Assembly (NCBI GenBank): GCA_030549495.1
Contig: JAUIRK010000951.1
Location: 1 to 64,000, forward strand
Direction of reading: 5' to 3'
DNA from: Nectonema munidae
Taxonomy: Eukaryota > Nematomorpha > Nectonematoida > Nectonematidae
Length of the DNA: 64,000 nt
How positions within the stretch are numbered: position 1 is the first letter of the stretch; every line of letters begins with the position of its first letter. The notes beneath the pieces were generated by a model. The model made no database searches and was not told the DNA's origin. It was given only the letters and a program-made list of their open reading frames with translations. Below, piece by piece: positions 49,286-60,511 of this stretch. A program made the translations under genes and the position numbers.

Positions 49286-49687
49286 GTTTTTTTTAATTAA
49301 ATATTCATCAAGGAATATTTTCGAAAAAAAAATTATTGCAATGGTTAGGGAGATATGATATTGTTTGTCTGGTTAAACAAAAGTTAGGGAAGTATGAAAG
49401 TTCATTGTCTAGCTAGATCACGGATTCTTAGACCAATGCGAACTTAATCTTTACATGGGCCCGAATATCATTCAAGCTGCTTCAGATTTACAAGAATGAA
49501 ATAATATATGATTATTCACTTGCTAATTGCAAATGGGATTTATGCATTTCTGTGCCCCTTAATATTCCTAAGAATTATTTAGTACATGTGGATTTTTTAT
49601 ACCGTTTACAATATGTCATTTTGTCTATAAAGACTGCATAAATTTTTTTAAACAAAATGCTAGCTAAAAAGAATTTGATTTTTTGTC

Positions 49688-49980
49688 TTAATTAAAATTT
49701 ATATTTAATGAGGCCATTAACACATTTGTATAACTTATGCATACACTTGCTCAAAGAGCGGATTCAAAAACTTGGAAGGAGAAAGAATCTCCACCTCTGG
49801 TTTAGTAAAATTTGAAACTTCTAAAGAACATATATGTCATTTCTGAAAATTAATTTACTTTTTTTTGCTGGAATTATTTTAATTACATTATTCATTAAAT
49901 CAATATTTAATGAGGCTATTAACACATTTATAACTTATACTTTTACTTATTCAAAAACTTGGAAGGAGGAAGAATCCAAA
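49688..49980. repeat. Direct duplication, ~210 bp apart
   Basis: ATTTAATGAGGCCATTAACA to CAAAAACTTGGAAGGAG (49,690-49,785) is repeated as ATTTAATGAGGCTATTAACA to CAAAAACTTGGAAGGAGG (49,905-49,975). The second copy lacks a block present in the first. Confidence 0.75.
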
Positions 49981-50070
49981 CTGATTCTTTGTTCTATTGA
50001 TTTTATGTGTTGTGTTTTTATGCTCATATAGTAATTATTGGTAAAGACATATTTTTCTTACATTTATTCC

Positions 50071-50147
50071 TAGAATTACTTTCTGGAATTCATTTATCTA
50101 CCAAGTGCCAAACAAAGTATATAAATGAATTCCAGAAAGTAATTCTA
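50071..50147. repeat. Perfect 27-bp hairpin in intron 10
   Basis: TAGAATTACTTTCTGGAATT (from 50,071) plus CATTTAT pairs without mismatch with 50,121-50,147, with a 23-nt loop. Perfect pairing among otherwise decayed repeats suggests a recent fold-back event or selection. The loop is AT-rich without further structure. Confidence 0.85.
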
Positions 50148-50435
50148 CTATAATTAAAGATTTATAGGAGGGTAGAAATAAATTTATAGGAGCGTAGAAA
50201 TAATTGTAATAATAAATTTATATAATAAGCTTAATTTCTTTTTATTTTCTATAAATGAAAAACTAGAAAATCAAATATTGCTCTTGGCTTAAAGAAAAAA
50301 TTTAACATTCACAGTGAAATTTATTTATATCGATCAGAATTGCGACTCAATAGAAGTATTCGTTGTATATAGTTGTTAGGCTACGTTTATTTTCAAGAAT
50401 AAATTAATACTTTAAAAAAATATTCACAGTTTTAG

Positions 50436-50543
50436 AAGTTTTAACTAATGGAGCTTTTATTCCATTTCAATATAACGAAATGATATACATTATGCAACAA
50501 GGGTTTCCAGTCATTATTCTGCAAACTAATATTTGCAATGAAT
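50436..50543 (+). pseudogene. Possible vestigial CCP exon
   Basis: Acceptor CACAGTTTTAG and donor T|GTATAA would bound a 108-nt phase 1-1 frame with EVLTNGAFIP, which recalls PNGAFSF of CCP exon 9, and ends TNICNE. It lacks the first cysteine and the C-terminal half of a CCP. It may be an eroded module exon, or chance. Confidence 0.2.
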
Positions 50544-50769
50544 GTATAATAACATCTGCAAAATAAACCATTCTCACTTATATATATTATTATATTAAAC
50601 ATGTGGCCTATTTAAAAATGATTTTGGAGGAATTTTCCTCATCTAAAAAATTCTATGAAATTCACTAATCATTGAGAAAAGCGGTCTATGTCCCAATGTC
50701 CGTCTTAAATATGGCACTGCAGGCAAACGTACGCATGCTATTCTTTAACACGCTCAAATTATTGAATAG

Positions 50770-50983
50770 AGTTTTGTCCTGGCTTTACCAATTCAGTAAA
50801 CTCTACGACGTCAAATTTAAACCAATCCTCCTTTTCTGAAAAATCAGTTATCGAATTTACCTGTCCGCCGAATCAAGCTTTGATGGGCAGCAAATTTATC
50901 ACGTGCAAAAATGGCGAATGGACGAGTGATCCGCCCTTCTGCAAAATTATGGATTGCCTTCCTCCCAACATTCCCAAAAATGG
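50770..50983 (+). CDS. CCP exon 11: complete module 11 plus first strand of module 12
   Basis: Acceptor TTGAATAG and donor GG|GTAATA give a 214-nt exon entering in phase 1 and leaving in phase 2. It encodes a full CCP (EFCPGFTN, a Ser/Thr/Asn-rich loop, IEFTCPPNQAL, ITCKNGEW, PPFCKI) and then MDCLPPNIPKNG, the opening of the next CCP up to its NG turn. It is thus a 1.2-module exon. The loop contains several N-glycosylation sequons (for example NST, NQS). The frame runs into a stop right after the donor, which supports the splice site. Confidence 0.85.
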
Positions 50984-51099
50984 GTAATATTCTTCATTTT
51001 TCCATTTCACCTTCTACCAACCCACTCACACGCGAAAGAAACAATTTTACTTGATTGTGATTCATTGATTCAATCACAATATATTATTGTGATTAATAA

Positions 51100-51480
51100 A
51101 AAAAATTTTATTACATTTTTTTTACCAATGGACAAGATATGCTACAAGAAAAATTTGTTGTATCCTCACTTTTATTTTTAAGACAGTTAGAGCAAAGTAG
51201 CCTATTTGAATCTTCTTTAAAAGTACAATTATTTATATGCATGCTCTTTTGAAGCACAGTATGCACATGTGACTATTTTATTTTTACAAAATTTGCTAGA
51301 GTGAGCAAAATTTAAACACTTCGTACATTGTAAACTTGATACATATGTGTAACATTTACATTTGTTATACTTAATAAACAAGTAAAAATCTGAATTTTTT
51401 ATGAAATTATATATGCGTGCATCACATTTAAATTTTTTTTGATTGAAAAGAAGTTTGAATTGATCAAATTACAAAATTAT
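51100..51480 (-). mobile_element. Non-LTR ORF1 scrap with zinc knuckles
   Basis: On the minus strand: YVSSLQCTKCLNFAHSSKFC (a CX2CX4HX4C knuckle), then VTCAYCASKEHAYK and, in another frame, LLCSNCLKNKSED. Two to three knuckles in a row followed by a C..C...H.....C motif are typical of Jockey/CR1-type ORF1. It is broken and short. It lies in the intron that divides module CCP12. Confidence 0.5.
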
Positions 51481-51484
51481 ATTC

Positions 51485-53031
51485 GATATAGGTACGTCAA
51501 AAACTCTACCCCCATGGAATAAAAAGTTTTCTATTTTATGATTTGCATTTAAATATAAAAAAAGTTTTTGAAAAAGTCCAACTTTTCTAATTTTATCATA
51601 TTTTTATATTTTATAAATTATCATTAAAATCTCAATTTTTAACAATTGTAATCTAAACTCTGTAATTTGTCAATTATTAATTAATTTGTTTGATTTTAAT
51701 TAAATAAATCTTCTTCCACATCTACATTGTATTCTTTCACAAGGATACATATGTGTTTTAGTTATCATTGCGGAAGAGCTAACTTCAAGTTTTACTTAAC
51801 TAATAGTCATTCAAAAATTCTCCTCAGAAAATCCTAGACTCAACACTTAGATTTAAGCTTATTATGTTTAGATTTACAGAAATATGAAAACCTAATGAAA
51901 CCCAATAGATCATACGTGGTGAAAGATTATTTTTTATAATTTTAAAATAGTATATTTTTTCAATAAATTCTTTTTCTAAAACTAAAGAATTTTACCTATA
52001 TTAAAAATAGAAAAGTTCTTTTTTTGCAATAAATAATTTTTTTATTAAATCACAAAATTCATACAATAGATTGAAATTACTCTTATGAGTAATAACAATA
52101 CAGACACAAACAAAATCACCCCTAAAACAAAGAAATTATCATCCTACTAAATTAAAATTTTAATACAGGATAAAGAAGGGCTTTTTGGTATTGGGCATTT
52201 TGGTTTTCTAGCGTTTTGGTATCGAGCGTTTTGGTTTTCGGGCGTTTTTTCCCGGCAACTTACCAACGCTCTCTTACAATAAAAATAAAATAGTGGAACA
52301 CAGCAAAATTATATTTATATTAAAAGGAGGCATCGTGAGATAAAGATAAAATGTCATTGATTAGAAGTATTACTATATCTATAAATATTATATATTCTAA
52401 AAAATTGGATTTCTTACATATTCTACTTGTCCTATTGCGTTTTGAGCAACTCTAGTATAGCTCTGACATAAAATGAAGAAGAAGAAGAAGAAGGAGACAT
52501 TTTTATTGAACATTGAATATTTAAATTAAACTACAAATGCACATTAAATAAAACAAAAGTAATCACTGCTCCAAAAGTCATAAGTGGCCGCTTATTAGCA
52601 AGAATAAAAAATCGTTATATCTATTTGTTACAAGAATAACATTTAGACGTCAAAGAAGTTATGTTGAAGTTAGAGATGATTGAGTCAAGTATGGTACTTT
52701 TGAAACGTTTGAAAGAAAGAGATTCAGTAGAGAAGATGTCCAAATTAGAGTTGTAAAACTCAGACATTTTGCAATCGATAACTTGTTTAGAGTTCGAGAG
52801 CTTAAACGAAGGGGTAATCATATTTTCTTTAATACTGGGGAAAATATTTTCTTTTTGAAATTTTAACATTATGGTAAACAGTGATGAGTGTATTTCCATG
52901 TAAAAATAGACAGCTTAAGTTTATAAATATCACTGATTTTTATTCGTCCAAAATTTGGATGGGAATAACATAAAAATGTACAATGCCAGTAACTAAATAT
53001 TATTGTTTAATTTGGTTTTTTCCCACTTTAG
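51485..53031. other. Intron 11, remaining part
   Basis: At 52,190-52,255 the phrase GGCATTTTGGTTTTC/GAGCGTTTTGGTTTTC repeats loosely. (GAA)n lies at 52,473-52,495. The minus-strand frame at 52,621-52,899 has no recognised domain. Confidence 0.4.
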
Positions 53032-53192
53032 ATTCATAGAATCCATGAATATTTCTTTTTATAAATACGCTTCTGGAACAATTGTCAAGTGGAAATGCTG
53101 GGATGACTTTGTCTTGAACGGATCAACCACATCAGAATGTTTGATTACAGGATTTTGGAGTAATTCTCCTCCACAATGCATATACCTTCGAA
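53032..53192 (+). CDS. CCP exon 12: remainder of module 12
   Basis: Acceptor TCCCACTTTAG and donor A|GTAAGA give a 161-nt exon entering in phase 2 and leaving in phase 1. The first base A completes the GG from exon 11 to GGA (Gly), so the NG turn is rebuilt across the intron. Then come FIESMNIS, VKWKCWDDFVL, TSECLITGFW and PPQCIY. Alone it has only three cysteines; the first is on exon 11. It must therefore be spliced together with exon 11 to make a folded module. Confidence 0.88.
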
Positions 53193-53304
53193 GTAAGAAG
53201 TGCCCTATTTTTATACAATCAAACTTTAAATATACTTTTTTTGAATTGCCGATTCTCTACTGTTAAACATTCACACAATAATACACTTTTTTCCATTAGG
53301 CCAA

Positions 53305-53448
53305 TTTTTTAGTGAAAATTTTACGTTATGTTTTATAAAATTCCTTTAATTGATACATATAGCATGAATATATAATTTTTAGTGAAAATTTTACATTTAA
53401 GTTATGTTTTATAAAATTGCTTTAATTGATACATATAGCATGAATGAA
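53305..53448. repeat. ~70-bp tandem duplication
   Basis: TTTTTAGTGAAAATTTTAC to GATACATATAGCATGAAT occurs twice, the second copy with about six extra bases (TTTAAG). It lies 110 bp after exon 12. Confidence 0.85.
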
Positions 53449-53529
53449 AATATTAAAGATATTTAAATAATTTCTCTTTTAAGCCTTTCATATTTTGAAA
53501 AAAAAACTTAATTTTTTTTTATTCTTTTT

Positions 53530-53785
53530 CTTCTTCTTTGCCTACATCTTGTCCCCAAGTTGGGGGTCGGTGGCTACAATCCGTTCTCTCCATTTTTCCT
53601 CTGTTAAGACCGAGATTTTGGATTCGCTATGTTAGTCCATATTTCTATCGTTTTCGTTGTCTTCCCCTGCTTCTTTTTTCATTCACTTTTTTATCTATCG
53701 CTTTTCTCACTATGTCGTTTTTTTCTTTCTTAAAAAGTGTCCGTGCCACCGTAATTCGAAGCGTTCCGTTACTGCTTTTTTCTAA
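53530..53785 (-). mobile_element. LINE ORF2 C-terminal scrap
   Basis: Minus-strand reading gives FELRWHGHFLRKKKNDIVRK, then KRSRGRQRKRYK and later MERTDCSH, which match the R.RW.GH..R and G.R.RGRP.. region that ends many RTE/I-type ORF2 proteins. The apparent + frame 53,538-53,819 is its shadow. It is degenerate. Confidence 0.6.
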
Positions 53786-53789
53786 AAAA

Positions 53790-56335
53790 GAAAAAAAGGT
53801 GCAAAGTATCGAAATTTAGAAAATCCTACTAAAAATTTGATCTCACTTTTTGACAAAAAAATAATGTTGTTGCTGATATTGATGAAATATGCATAAATAG
53901 AAAATGCCTAACTAATTCTTTCATTTTTAATTTTCAACACATTAACTAATTTATAGGGTTTATCGATCATTAGTCATAACTCATAAGTTTGCAATCGTTA
54001 GTCATATCTTTATCAATACCCATGTTATGGTTTCTTATTGGTAATATATTTGTTACAATTCAGTCTTTCCATTACACTAATTACTGTAACTCTAAGGTAA
54101 AAGTATAAATGATGTATAAATAAAAAATAATATAAAATTTATAGAAAACACAAAAGTTTGAGCTTTATTCCATAATAACTTCAAATCTTTCAGATCTGAT
54201 AATATATTCAAGCATTTTTCTATACAAAGTTTCGCAATCATCAGAAGAAATTTCATTGAAAGTGTTGTTTATTGAATCTTTCCATTCTTTTTCATTGTTT
54301 GCTCCTCCTCTATTAACTTTACCTTTCCTTTTTCGAATCACACACATATAGCATCTCTTTCTTAAGGGTTTTATAATAACTATTTAAAACCCTTACACCG
54401 CTACTGTTATCTTACTGATTGTTGTAATTTTTCTTGGTTGCATTGCTCATCAATCAATAGTTGTATAAGCTCTTCTGCAAGAATCTTCCAATGTTTCTCC
54501 ATTTGTTCCTTTCTACATTGCGAACAATGTATAATATCACTTAAATAATTATATTATGCGGTTTTAAAACTTCAAAAATTTAATAGGACTTTCAGGTCCC
54601 TAGAAAAGTCTATGTTACCGCTTTTTATTTAATTCGATGTGAATCTAAATTAATGTAGCATTAAAAAAGGCGCTTTTCAAAATTTAAATGAGTCGTTGTG
54701 TAAAAAAATTTATTGCCAAAAAACTAAAAGAATGAGCCTTAATTCAACAAGTTTGTCCTTAAATTTTTGATTGTCTCAGGCTTCATCAAATGTTCGGCTT
54801 AAAATTTGAATTCTTTTAAAATTGTGCTTTTATAACAAATATCAAAGGTTGAATAAATTTGCTAAGAAAAACATATATCCAGTGGCTTTAAAGTTGTGTA
54901 CCAAATGATGGGAAAGATACGAACATATCAAGGGCGCTCAAATATATCTCGTACAATATTCAATGACTCGCGTGGTAGTGTTGAAAAACTTAATTCATCA
55001 ATAAAAAAAAAAGAAAGACAGAAAAATACTCCGAGAGTAACATAAAGTATGCGTTTTCATATATATATATAATATATATATATAAGGTATGGAGAAAATT
55101 TGCAACCAAATGTGTAGTGATAGCGGAAATTTTGGCGAATCATGAGAGCTTTTTTTCTTCCAAAGCATTTTGCCACCACACTATGCAATGGAAGCTACTT
55201 TCCAGAATAGTTATCAAATTGATAAAAATGGCAAGAATCATACTATAGTAGAAAACTTTGCTTTTTGCTATTTTACAAGATATCGTTAGCAGTCAGTTAC
55301 ATGATTGGTAGTTTAAAAAAATAAGTGACATCGCCCTTTCAAATTATACCTTTTCTCTTAAAATAGAGAATATGTTCAAATGTGTTGATAACAATTTTAA
55401 TACAGAGGATTCCTGATAATAAAATTGTTACTATTCATATTCATGAAAGTTCAGTTATTACAAAACTTTAAAGATATTGAATTTGAAGAAAATATTTTTC
55501 TATGCCCACTAATTAACACTTTGAAGACCAGTGTGACACCACTAACGCAAGACAGGAAAATCATCTGGTAAAACATAAAATGAATACACGTTCAAATAAA
55601 ATTTGAAAAGGAGAATAAACTTTGATCAAGTGAACTCGATGACAAAATACGATAAGGGAAATAAAAGAAGTAACTTTTGAAGGTCAGCATCAAAGGCCAA
55701 TCAGCCGCTTAATATAAATTTCCATTAAAAAAAGCAATTTGTCTTAAAAACAAGTTTAAACAATTTCTATTAAAACGAAAACATATTCGTCTTAAAAATC
55801 CTGCTCTTCAAACGGTTAGCGAAAAAAAGGACGAGGAAAAGACTATGGATCATTATTTTAAATACAATTACAAATGTTTTAATTGCTATGGACTGAGTGT
55901 TGATGGTCAAAATTCAATGCTAGCGGTTTTTATGCCAGAGTTGCAAAAAGAACTCCTAATTCACAGCGGAATGACTGTGAATCAATAAACGAAGTGTAGC
56001 ATCGAAGTCTTAATACCCTTTGCATATGAAGGTATAGTGATTATTTAAGGCTTTGCAAATTTTGTCATAAAAATACAAGAATTCAAATAAACCGGTTCGA
56101 AGAAATGATGAGTTAGCAATCAAACGTATTGTTCCTTATCTAAGAAAGGTTCTGTGCTCGACTTTTTGAACTTAGGTACGGGTATTACCTTTTTTGAAGA
56201 CTCATTTATTCATTATTCTCAACATTCTCATCTCAATAGTATTTGGTCTACATTTATCAGCTTCTTCCAATTCTGACCAATAAAATACTAAACTAAACCT
56301 AATACTATACTTTTGAATGATTAACGTCTCTTAGA
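53790..56335. other. Intron 12, middle part
   Basis: The minus-strand frame at 54,165-54,347 (KEWKDSINNTFNEISSDDC) resembles the end of a Tc1-type transposase but is short. TTAACACTTTGAAGACCAGT at 55,513 looks like a solitary TTAA MITE end. A patch at 55,740-55,985 reads as protein (MDHYFKYNYKCFNCYG) without a known family. A (TA)n tract lies at 55,060-55,084. Confidence 0.3.
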
Positions 56336-56344
56336 ATAATTACT

Positions 56345-56790
56345 ACTACACAAAATACTGCTTAGACTTAAATTCCTTCCAAGCTAGACTTATTCTATGC
56401 TCTACTGAATTGCGTACGCTATCTGCCACATCAAAAATTTCTCCTAGATAACAAAATAGGCCCACTCTTTCTAATTTTACTCCGTCTACCACTACTTTTT
56501 CATCCATTTCTACTTTGGATTCGAACAAATACTGCAGTTGAACTTTTTTACTTTAAATAAGCTACGTTTAGTTTTAGAACACCTATTGCGTACACGCTTA
56601 TTACACGGATAATGGAAATATTTTTAGCTCCATTTGCATACACTCTATATGGCTTAATATTTTACTCTTTGATTTTTGCTTTCAATCTTTAGATTTACTC
56701 ATGTGGATTTTTAAACCTTTTTCATCTAATACTTTTTTCCATGAAGGAATTTTCCTCTTCCACTCTTCAGAAGAATAGGAATAAAACTTT
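56345..56790 (-). mobile_element. LINE RT C-terminal scrap
   Basis: Minus-strand pieces WKKVLDEKGLKIHMSKSK and VDGVKLERVGLFCYLGEIFD with RISLAWKEFKSK are the W...L..KGL..N..KTK and FCYLG blocks that follow the RT domain of RTE/I-type LINEs. It could belong to the same original copy as 53,530-53,785, now separated by other sequence. Confidence 0.6.
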
Positions 56791-57301
56791 CTAGATAGTA
56801 AAGTATTTTAATTAATTTTGAAATAAAACATAAAATTTTAGTGTTTTTACTTATTGAACACTTAGTCTTTACTAGCATTAGCATGGAGTATAAAAGCGTG
56901 AGAGTATCCTAGCCCTTATTAATATACGATGTATGATTATAGCTATTTAGAATTCTTTCTTCTAATTTGTTGGATCATATATTCATTATAATTAGCGAAT
57001 GCGTATATTTTTTCACTTCAAATTTTACATATTCTTTCAGAACATGATGCTTGAAAAGTGATTTTCTTATATTTTGAATAGTATAAAAAATTTTGTGGTA
57101 AATACTGATTGCATCTTCCACGTATTGCAGTGTATGTACTGATACCAATCTTCATGTATCCTAACTGGATCAAAACTTGCAATCTTGCTAACAATTCTTT
57201 CTAAGTAGTACCACAAAATCGAGTAGTTTAAACGAGGAGGTATTCGTTTATAATCCCAATCATATATTCGTAATAAGCCATCTATGTTAAGTAACTTTTG
57301 T

Positions 57302-57360
57302 TTAACCTTCGCAGGACACACACGGGCTTTTTACTCCATTCAGCATTTTCAATGCCGTTT
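57302..57360 (+). mobile_element. Isolated piggyBac-like end
   Basis: TTAACCTTCGCAGGACACAC followed by GGGCTTTTTACTCCATT matches the ends of the element at 1,369-4,717, including the inner TTTTTACTCCATT. No partner end was found before exon 13. Confidence 0.5.
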
Positions 57361-57364
57361 TTGA

Positions 57365-57852
57365 TATAATATTTAATATATAACATATCAAAAAAATAGT
57401 ATGTAAATTTACGTTATTCTCTGGAGTATAAATTGGTGTCAATATCAAAAATATACTGTTCTTTACAGACTCTAATTTTTTGCGGTTTTCATGACCTTAA
57501 GAGAAAATTTTCGAAAATTGAGTTTTAAAAAAACATGAAAGAAATTTTTTATGCATAAGGAGTGGAGATCTGTAGAATATAATTATCAGGTTATCTTGTG
57601 AATTTCATAAAAAAAAAAATTTAAAAATTTTTAAACGTCATCTTTAGCACAAAAAACTTTAAAATATTTATCTAAAAAAATTTTTGGCTGTTTTTTGTAG
57701 CTAAAAAATTTTAGAACTGAAAAAATGTTATAGAATAAGTAAATTTTAGATCTTATAAAGCAATAATTTTGAAAATAAAGCGCCTAAACTTGAACATAAA
57801 ATGTAAATCTGATGCTGAAGTTGACCCATAACTTTTTTAAACTTTTTTTTAG
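57365..57852. other. Intron 12, last part
   Basis: T-rich, nothing recognised; ends in the pyrimidine tract of exon 13. Confidence 0.5.
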
Positions 57853-58044
57853 AGGATGGTCTTTGCCAGAAGCCGAAAATGGTTCCTCTAGCTGAAATAA
57901 AGTTTGATGGCAAGCGCCTAAGTGAAACACGAAACCTGTATCCAAACGGCACCACTATCGTTTATACGTGTACGCAGAATGAGGCAAAGACGTGGAGTGT
58001 GAAATGCTTAAACAGCGAGTGGGAAGACTTCAATTATCATTGTT
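57853..58044 (+). CDS. CCP exon 13
   Basis: A long T tract ending TTTTTAG and donor T|GTACTT bound a 192-nt phase 1-1 exon. It encodes EDGLCQKPKM, a charged loop, the core IVYTCTQNEA, third cysteine in SVKCLNSEW and NYHC directly before the donor. The Trp and four cysteines are present; Gly-Tyr after the second cysteine is missing. Sequence after the donor reads on as an unrelated hydrophobic stretch. The antisense frame at 57,746-57,955 is a shadow. Confidence 0.86.
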
Positions 58045-59770
58045 GTACTTTTTTCCAATTTTCATCAATTATTATCAGTTCCTTCTATATGCGGATTTCG
58101 TTCTTTCTGGGAATGATTTTGTTCTTATCGTTTTTGAAAGGGGTTGAGATTTTGGATTAAATATTCGCTTTTTGTGAATAGTTGATAATGTGCGCTATTT
58201 AAGTTTTTGCCATGTCACAGTCAGAAATTCGAAACAAGACGGTATAGATATTTTCACGGGGCACAGATTTTAAAAACAATATCCGTATAAATCTGAATCA
58301 TAATCACATCTAAGCTTAACTCTTGAGACTAAAACATTTGAAGCTGAATCCGTTGTTATGAATAAATTAGTTAATTGTAAAATCATTCAGTTAATTAATA
58401 TCTTTGTAAGCTAAATTAGTTAGGCAGCTAGAAAATATGTAGGTTAGTATTATTTATCGAAAACAGAGGTAGACGAATTCATAAGTGCATATGAGTAAAT
58501 CTCCAAATAAGACTCTTTTCGTTAACAAGACAAAAGTAAATGAAAAAGTCAATCTTGAAGAAGTTAATATAGCTTCCATAAAGCGATGCAAGTTAATTAG
58601 TATTATAAGATAACCAAAAGCTTTTCAATACTAATTTTCCTATTATTTGTCTTCTTTTATTTCAATTCTATTTTGTTTCTTTAACATTGTAATTCGTCTC
58701 ATTTAAATTCTATCTGGCTTTTTTTATATCTAATTTGCCTTTTAATTCTATTCTGTTTCTTTTCAATTTTAAATCGTTTAATTTTAATTATAATTAACTT
58801 ATTTTAATTCCATTTTCTTCTCCTCTCACTTCTAAATTGTGTTTTTCAATTACGTTTTTTCGATTCTATTATAAAGTTTTGCAATTCAATTTCAGCTTTC
58901 TGAACCACCACTAAGTAATATTTCTTTTTTTATTCAGCGTTTTCAAAAATAGTATAAAATAAATTAGTAAAAGCTTGTATAAAAAAATTCAATAAATTTT
59001 GCAATATGTTAAACTTTAAACTCAATGTTTAATTGGGAAATTTTTTCGATCAAAATTCGCTTTGAGCTCCGAAACAAAAAATTCTTAAAGTTTTAAAAGA
59101 ATGTCTCATAGATTTTTTCGATTTAAAAAACACTAAAATAGATTCTTAAGTAATACAAAACAAATAACAGATTAAAAATTGCAAGAAATTAAATTCCACA
59201 ATTTTTAAATCAAAAATAATATAGGAGATAATTTACTTCAAACTTTGATTGATTTTAAATCGACAGCTCAATAGGATTTTATTGTCCTATTTTTTTGTGT
59301 AAGCGTAACTACACGTTTTGTAATGGCCCTTCCCGCGTTCTTCATTTGCTCAATTGTCCTATCCTATGTTAATAAGGTTAGTGACCGTTGTTCTAACGCA
59401 GTCGACTGATTTTAGTGAATTACTTCACTTTCCATACTATGAAAGTTTATATGCATATTAACTATTGAGAAAAGTAATTTATATAGCGTACTTTTATATT
59501 CGTGTCCATACTCATGATATTCCTGAGTAACATATGTAGGGTGGCGTATTTTAAAATTTCTAACGTAAAGGGAGGGGGAGCAATTTTTTGGGGGTGAACT
59601 TTTTTTAAGAATTCAAAAAATCATTATCTTAGAAAAATTTACAATGAAGAATAGGGGCAAAACTCTTAGTTATGTTCTTAGAGATGTTTGGCCGAGATGG
59701 GTTTAGTTTTTCAAAGATGCAATATTCATTATCTCATATATTTTTTTCCTTTCTTTCTTTTTTACTTAAG
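58045..59770. other. Intron 13
   Basis: At 58,665-58,870 there are decayed units like ATTCTATTTTGTTTCTTT and TCTAATTTGCCTTTT, reminiscent of the 21-bp repeat of intron 6. The rest is AT-rich, apart from the candidate alternative first exon at 59,323. Confidence 0.4.
59323..59380 (+). CDS. Candidate internal first exon (signal-peptide-like)
   Basis: ATG in the context TGTAATGGCC opens MALPAFFICSIVLSYVNKV, hydrophobic and signal-like. The donor TTA|GTGACC after 59,380 leaves phase 1 and would join exon 14 (59,771); a better donor GTTAGT after 59,376 leaves phase 0 and would not. If used, it gives a secreted protein of CCP14, Ig, CCP15 and onwards, close to the short Hig layout. It sits in a patch with more G+C than the rest of the intron. 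No promoter is proven. Confidence 0.25.
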
Positions 59771-60004
59771 TGCCAAAAAATTGTTCGGTGAATCCAGACA
59801 ATTTTAACGCCAGCATTTACTTTGAAGGAAAGCTTGTTCGAGAGGAAAGAATGATTTTGCATCGAAGTCGGATCAACGTTGCTTGTCAGCACGTGGGCCT
59901 ATTCAAGCTAACCGGCTCCCCCATCCTCACCTGCATCAACGGAAATTGGCTGGAAAAGAGTCTTCCCACTTGCATTCCGTTGTCAACATACAACAACTAC
60001 TCAG
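59771..60004 (+). CDS. CCP exon 14 with linker to the Ig domain
   Basis: Acceptor TTTTACTTAAG and donor G|GTAATT give a 234-nt phase 1-1 exon, the longest here. The module has KNCSVNPD, sequon NAS, core INVACQHVGLF, third cysteine in LTCINGNW and LPTC, then a polar linker (IPLSTYNNYS) leading to the Ig domain. The intron to the Ig exon is only 356 nt. A possible alternative first exon 390 bases upstream (59,323) would splice to this acceptor in phase. Confidence 0.88.
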
Positions 60005-60360
60005 GTAATTCATCCATTATCCTTTTTTTTTATCACTTTTATATTATGAATATTTCGAGTGCTTTTAAAGTGTATAATGGGAATATGGGATGTAAATCAC
60101 ATCCTATTCTATTTTTAAAAGATATCCTATACTTTTCATTTCAAATTATTTATTTGATATTCTACCGGCAAAATGGAATTTTCACTCATCCATAATGATT
60201 ATAATTTACAATATATATTCAATTTTTTAATGATGAAATAAATCATTTTTTAAATCAACTTTTTTTAAGTTTTTGGATCAATCTCTTTAGGTAAGCTAAA
60301 AATATATTTCGTTTTTCTTTTTACTAAAGAAAGATAAAAGACTAAATTCATTTTATTTAG
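60005..60360. other. Intron 14 (356 nt)
   Basis: Short intron between CCP14 and the Ig exon; the open frame running in from exon 14 is not protein-like. No repeats seen. Confidence 0.6.
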
Positions 60361-60511
60361 TGAATCTTCCTCCGGGAATTGAAATAGTGGCGGAAAATTG
60401 GTCGCAAGATGAATTTGGCAACGTTATCATTTTTCCAGGAAGCAAGTTGACTTTAAACTGCATCTTTCCTCGCTTATACGGAACTCCAATGTGGAAATGG
60501 ACTTCTAGCGA
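60361..60511 (+). CDS. Ig domain, N-terminal half
   Basis: Acceptor TCATTTTATTTAG and donor GA|GTAATT give a 151-nt exon entering in phase 1 and leaving in phase 2. It encodes NLPPGIEIVAENW, then IIFPGSKLTLNC with the first Ig cysteine, IFPRLYGTP and MWKWTSSE. The stretch FPG..L.L.C and the GTP.W.W region recall the single Ig domain of arthropod Hig-type proteins. It is not obvious from ATG frames. The in-frame stop just after the donor supports the boundary. Confidence 0.85.

Noticed and set aside
57067-57321. Minus-strand 84-codon frame (RIYDWDYKRIPPRLNY)
   Set aside because: Somewhat protein-like, but no recognised family and it starts inside a transposon end; not enough to call a gene.
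57746-57955. Antisense frame over exon 13
   Set aside because: Shadow of the exon; the cysteine pattern is on the + strand.
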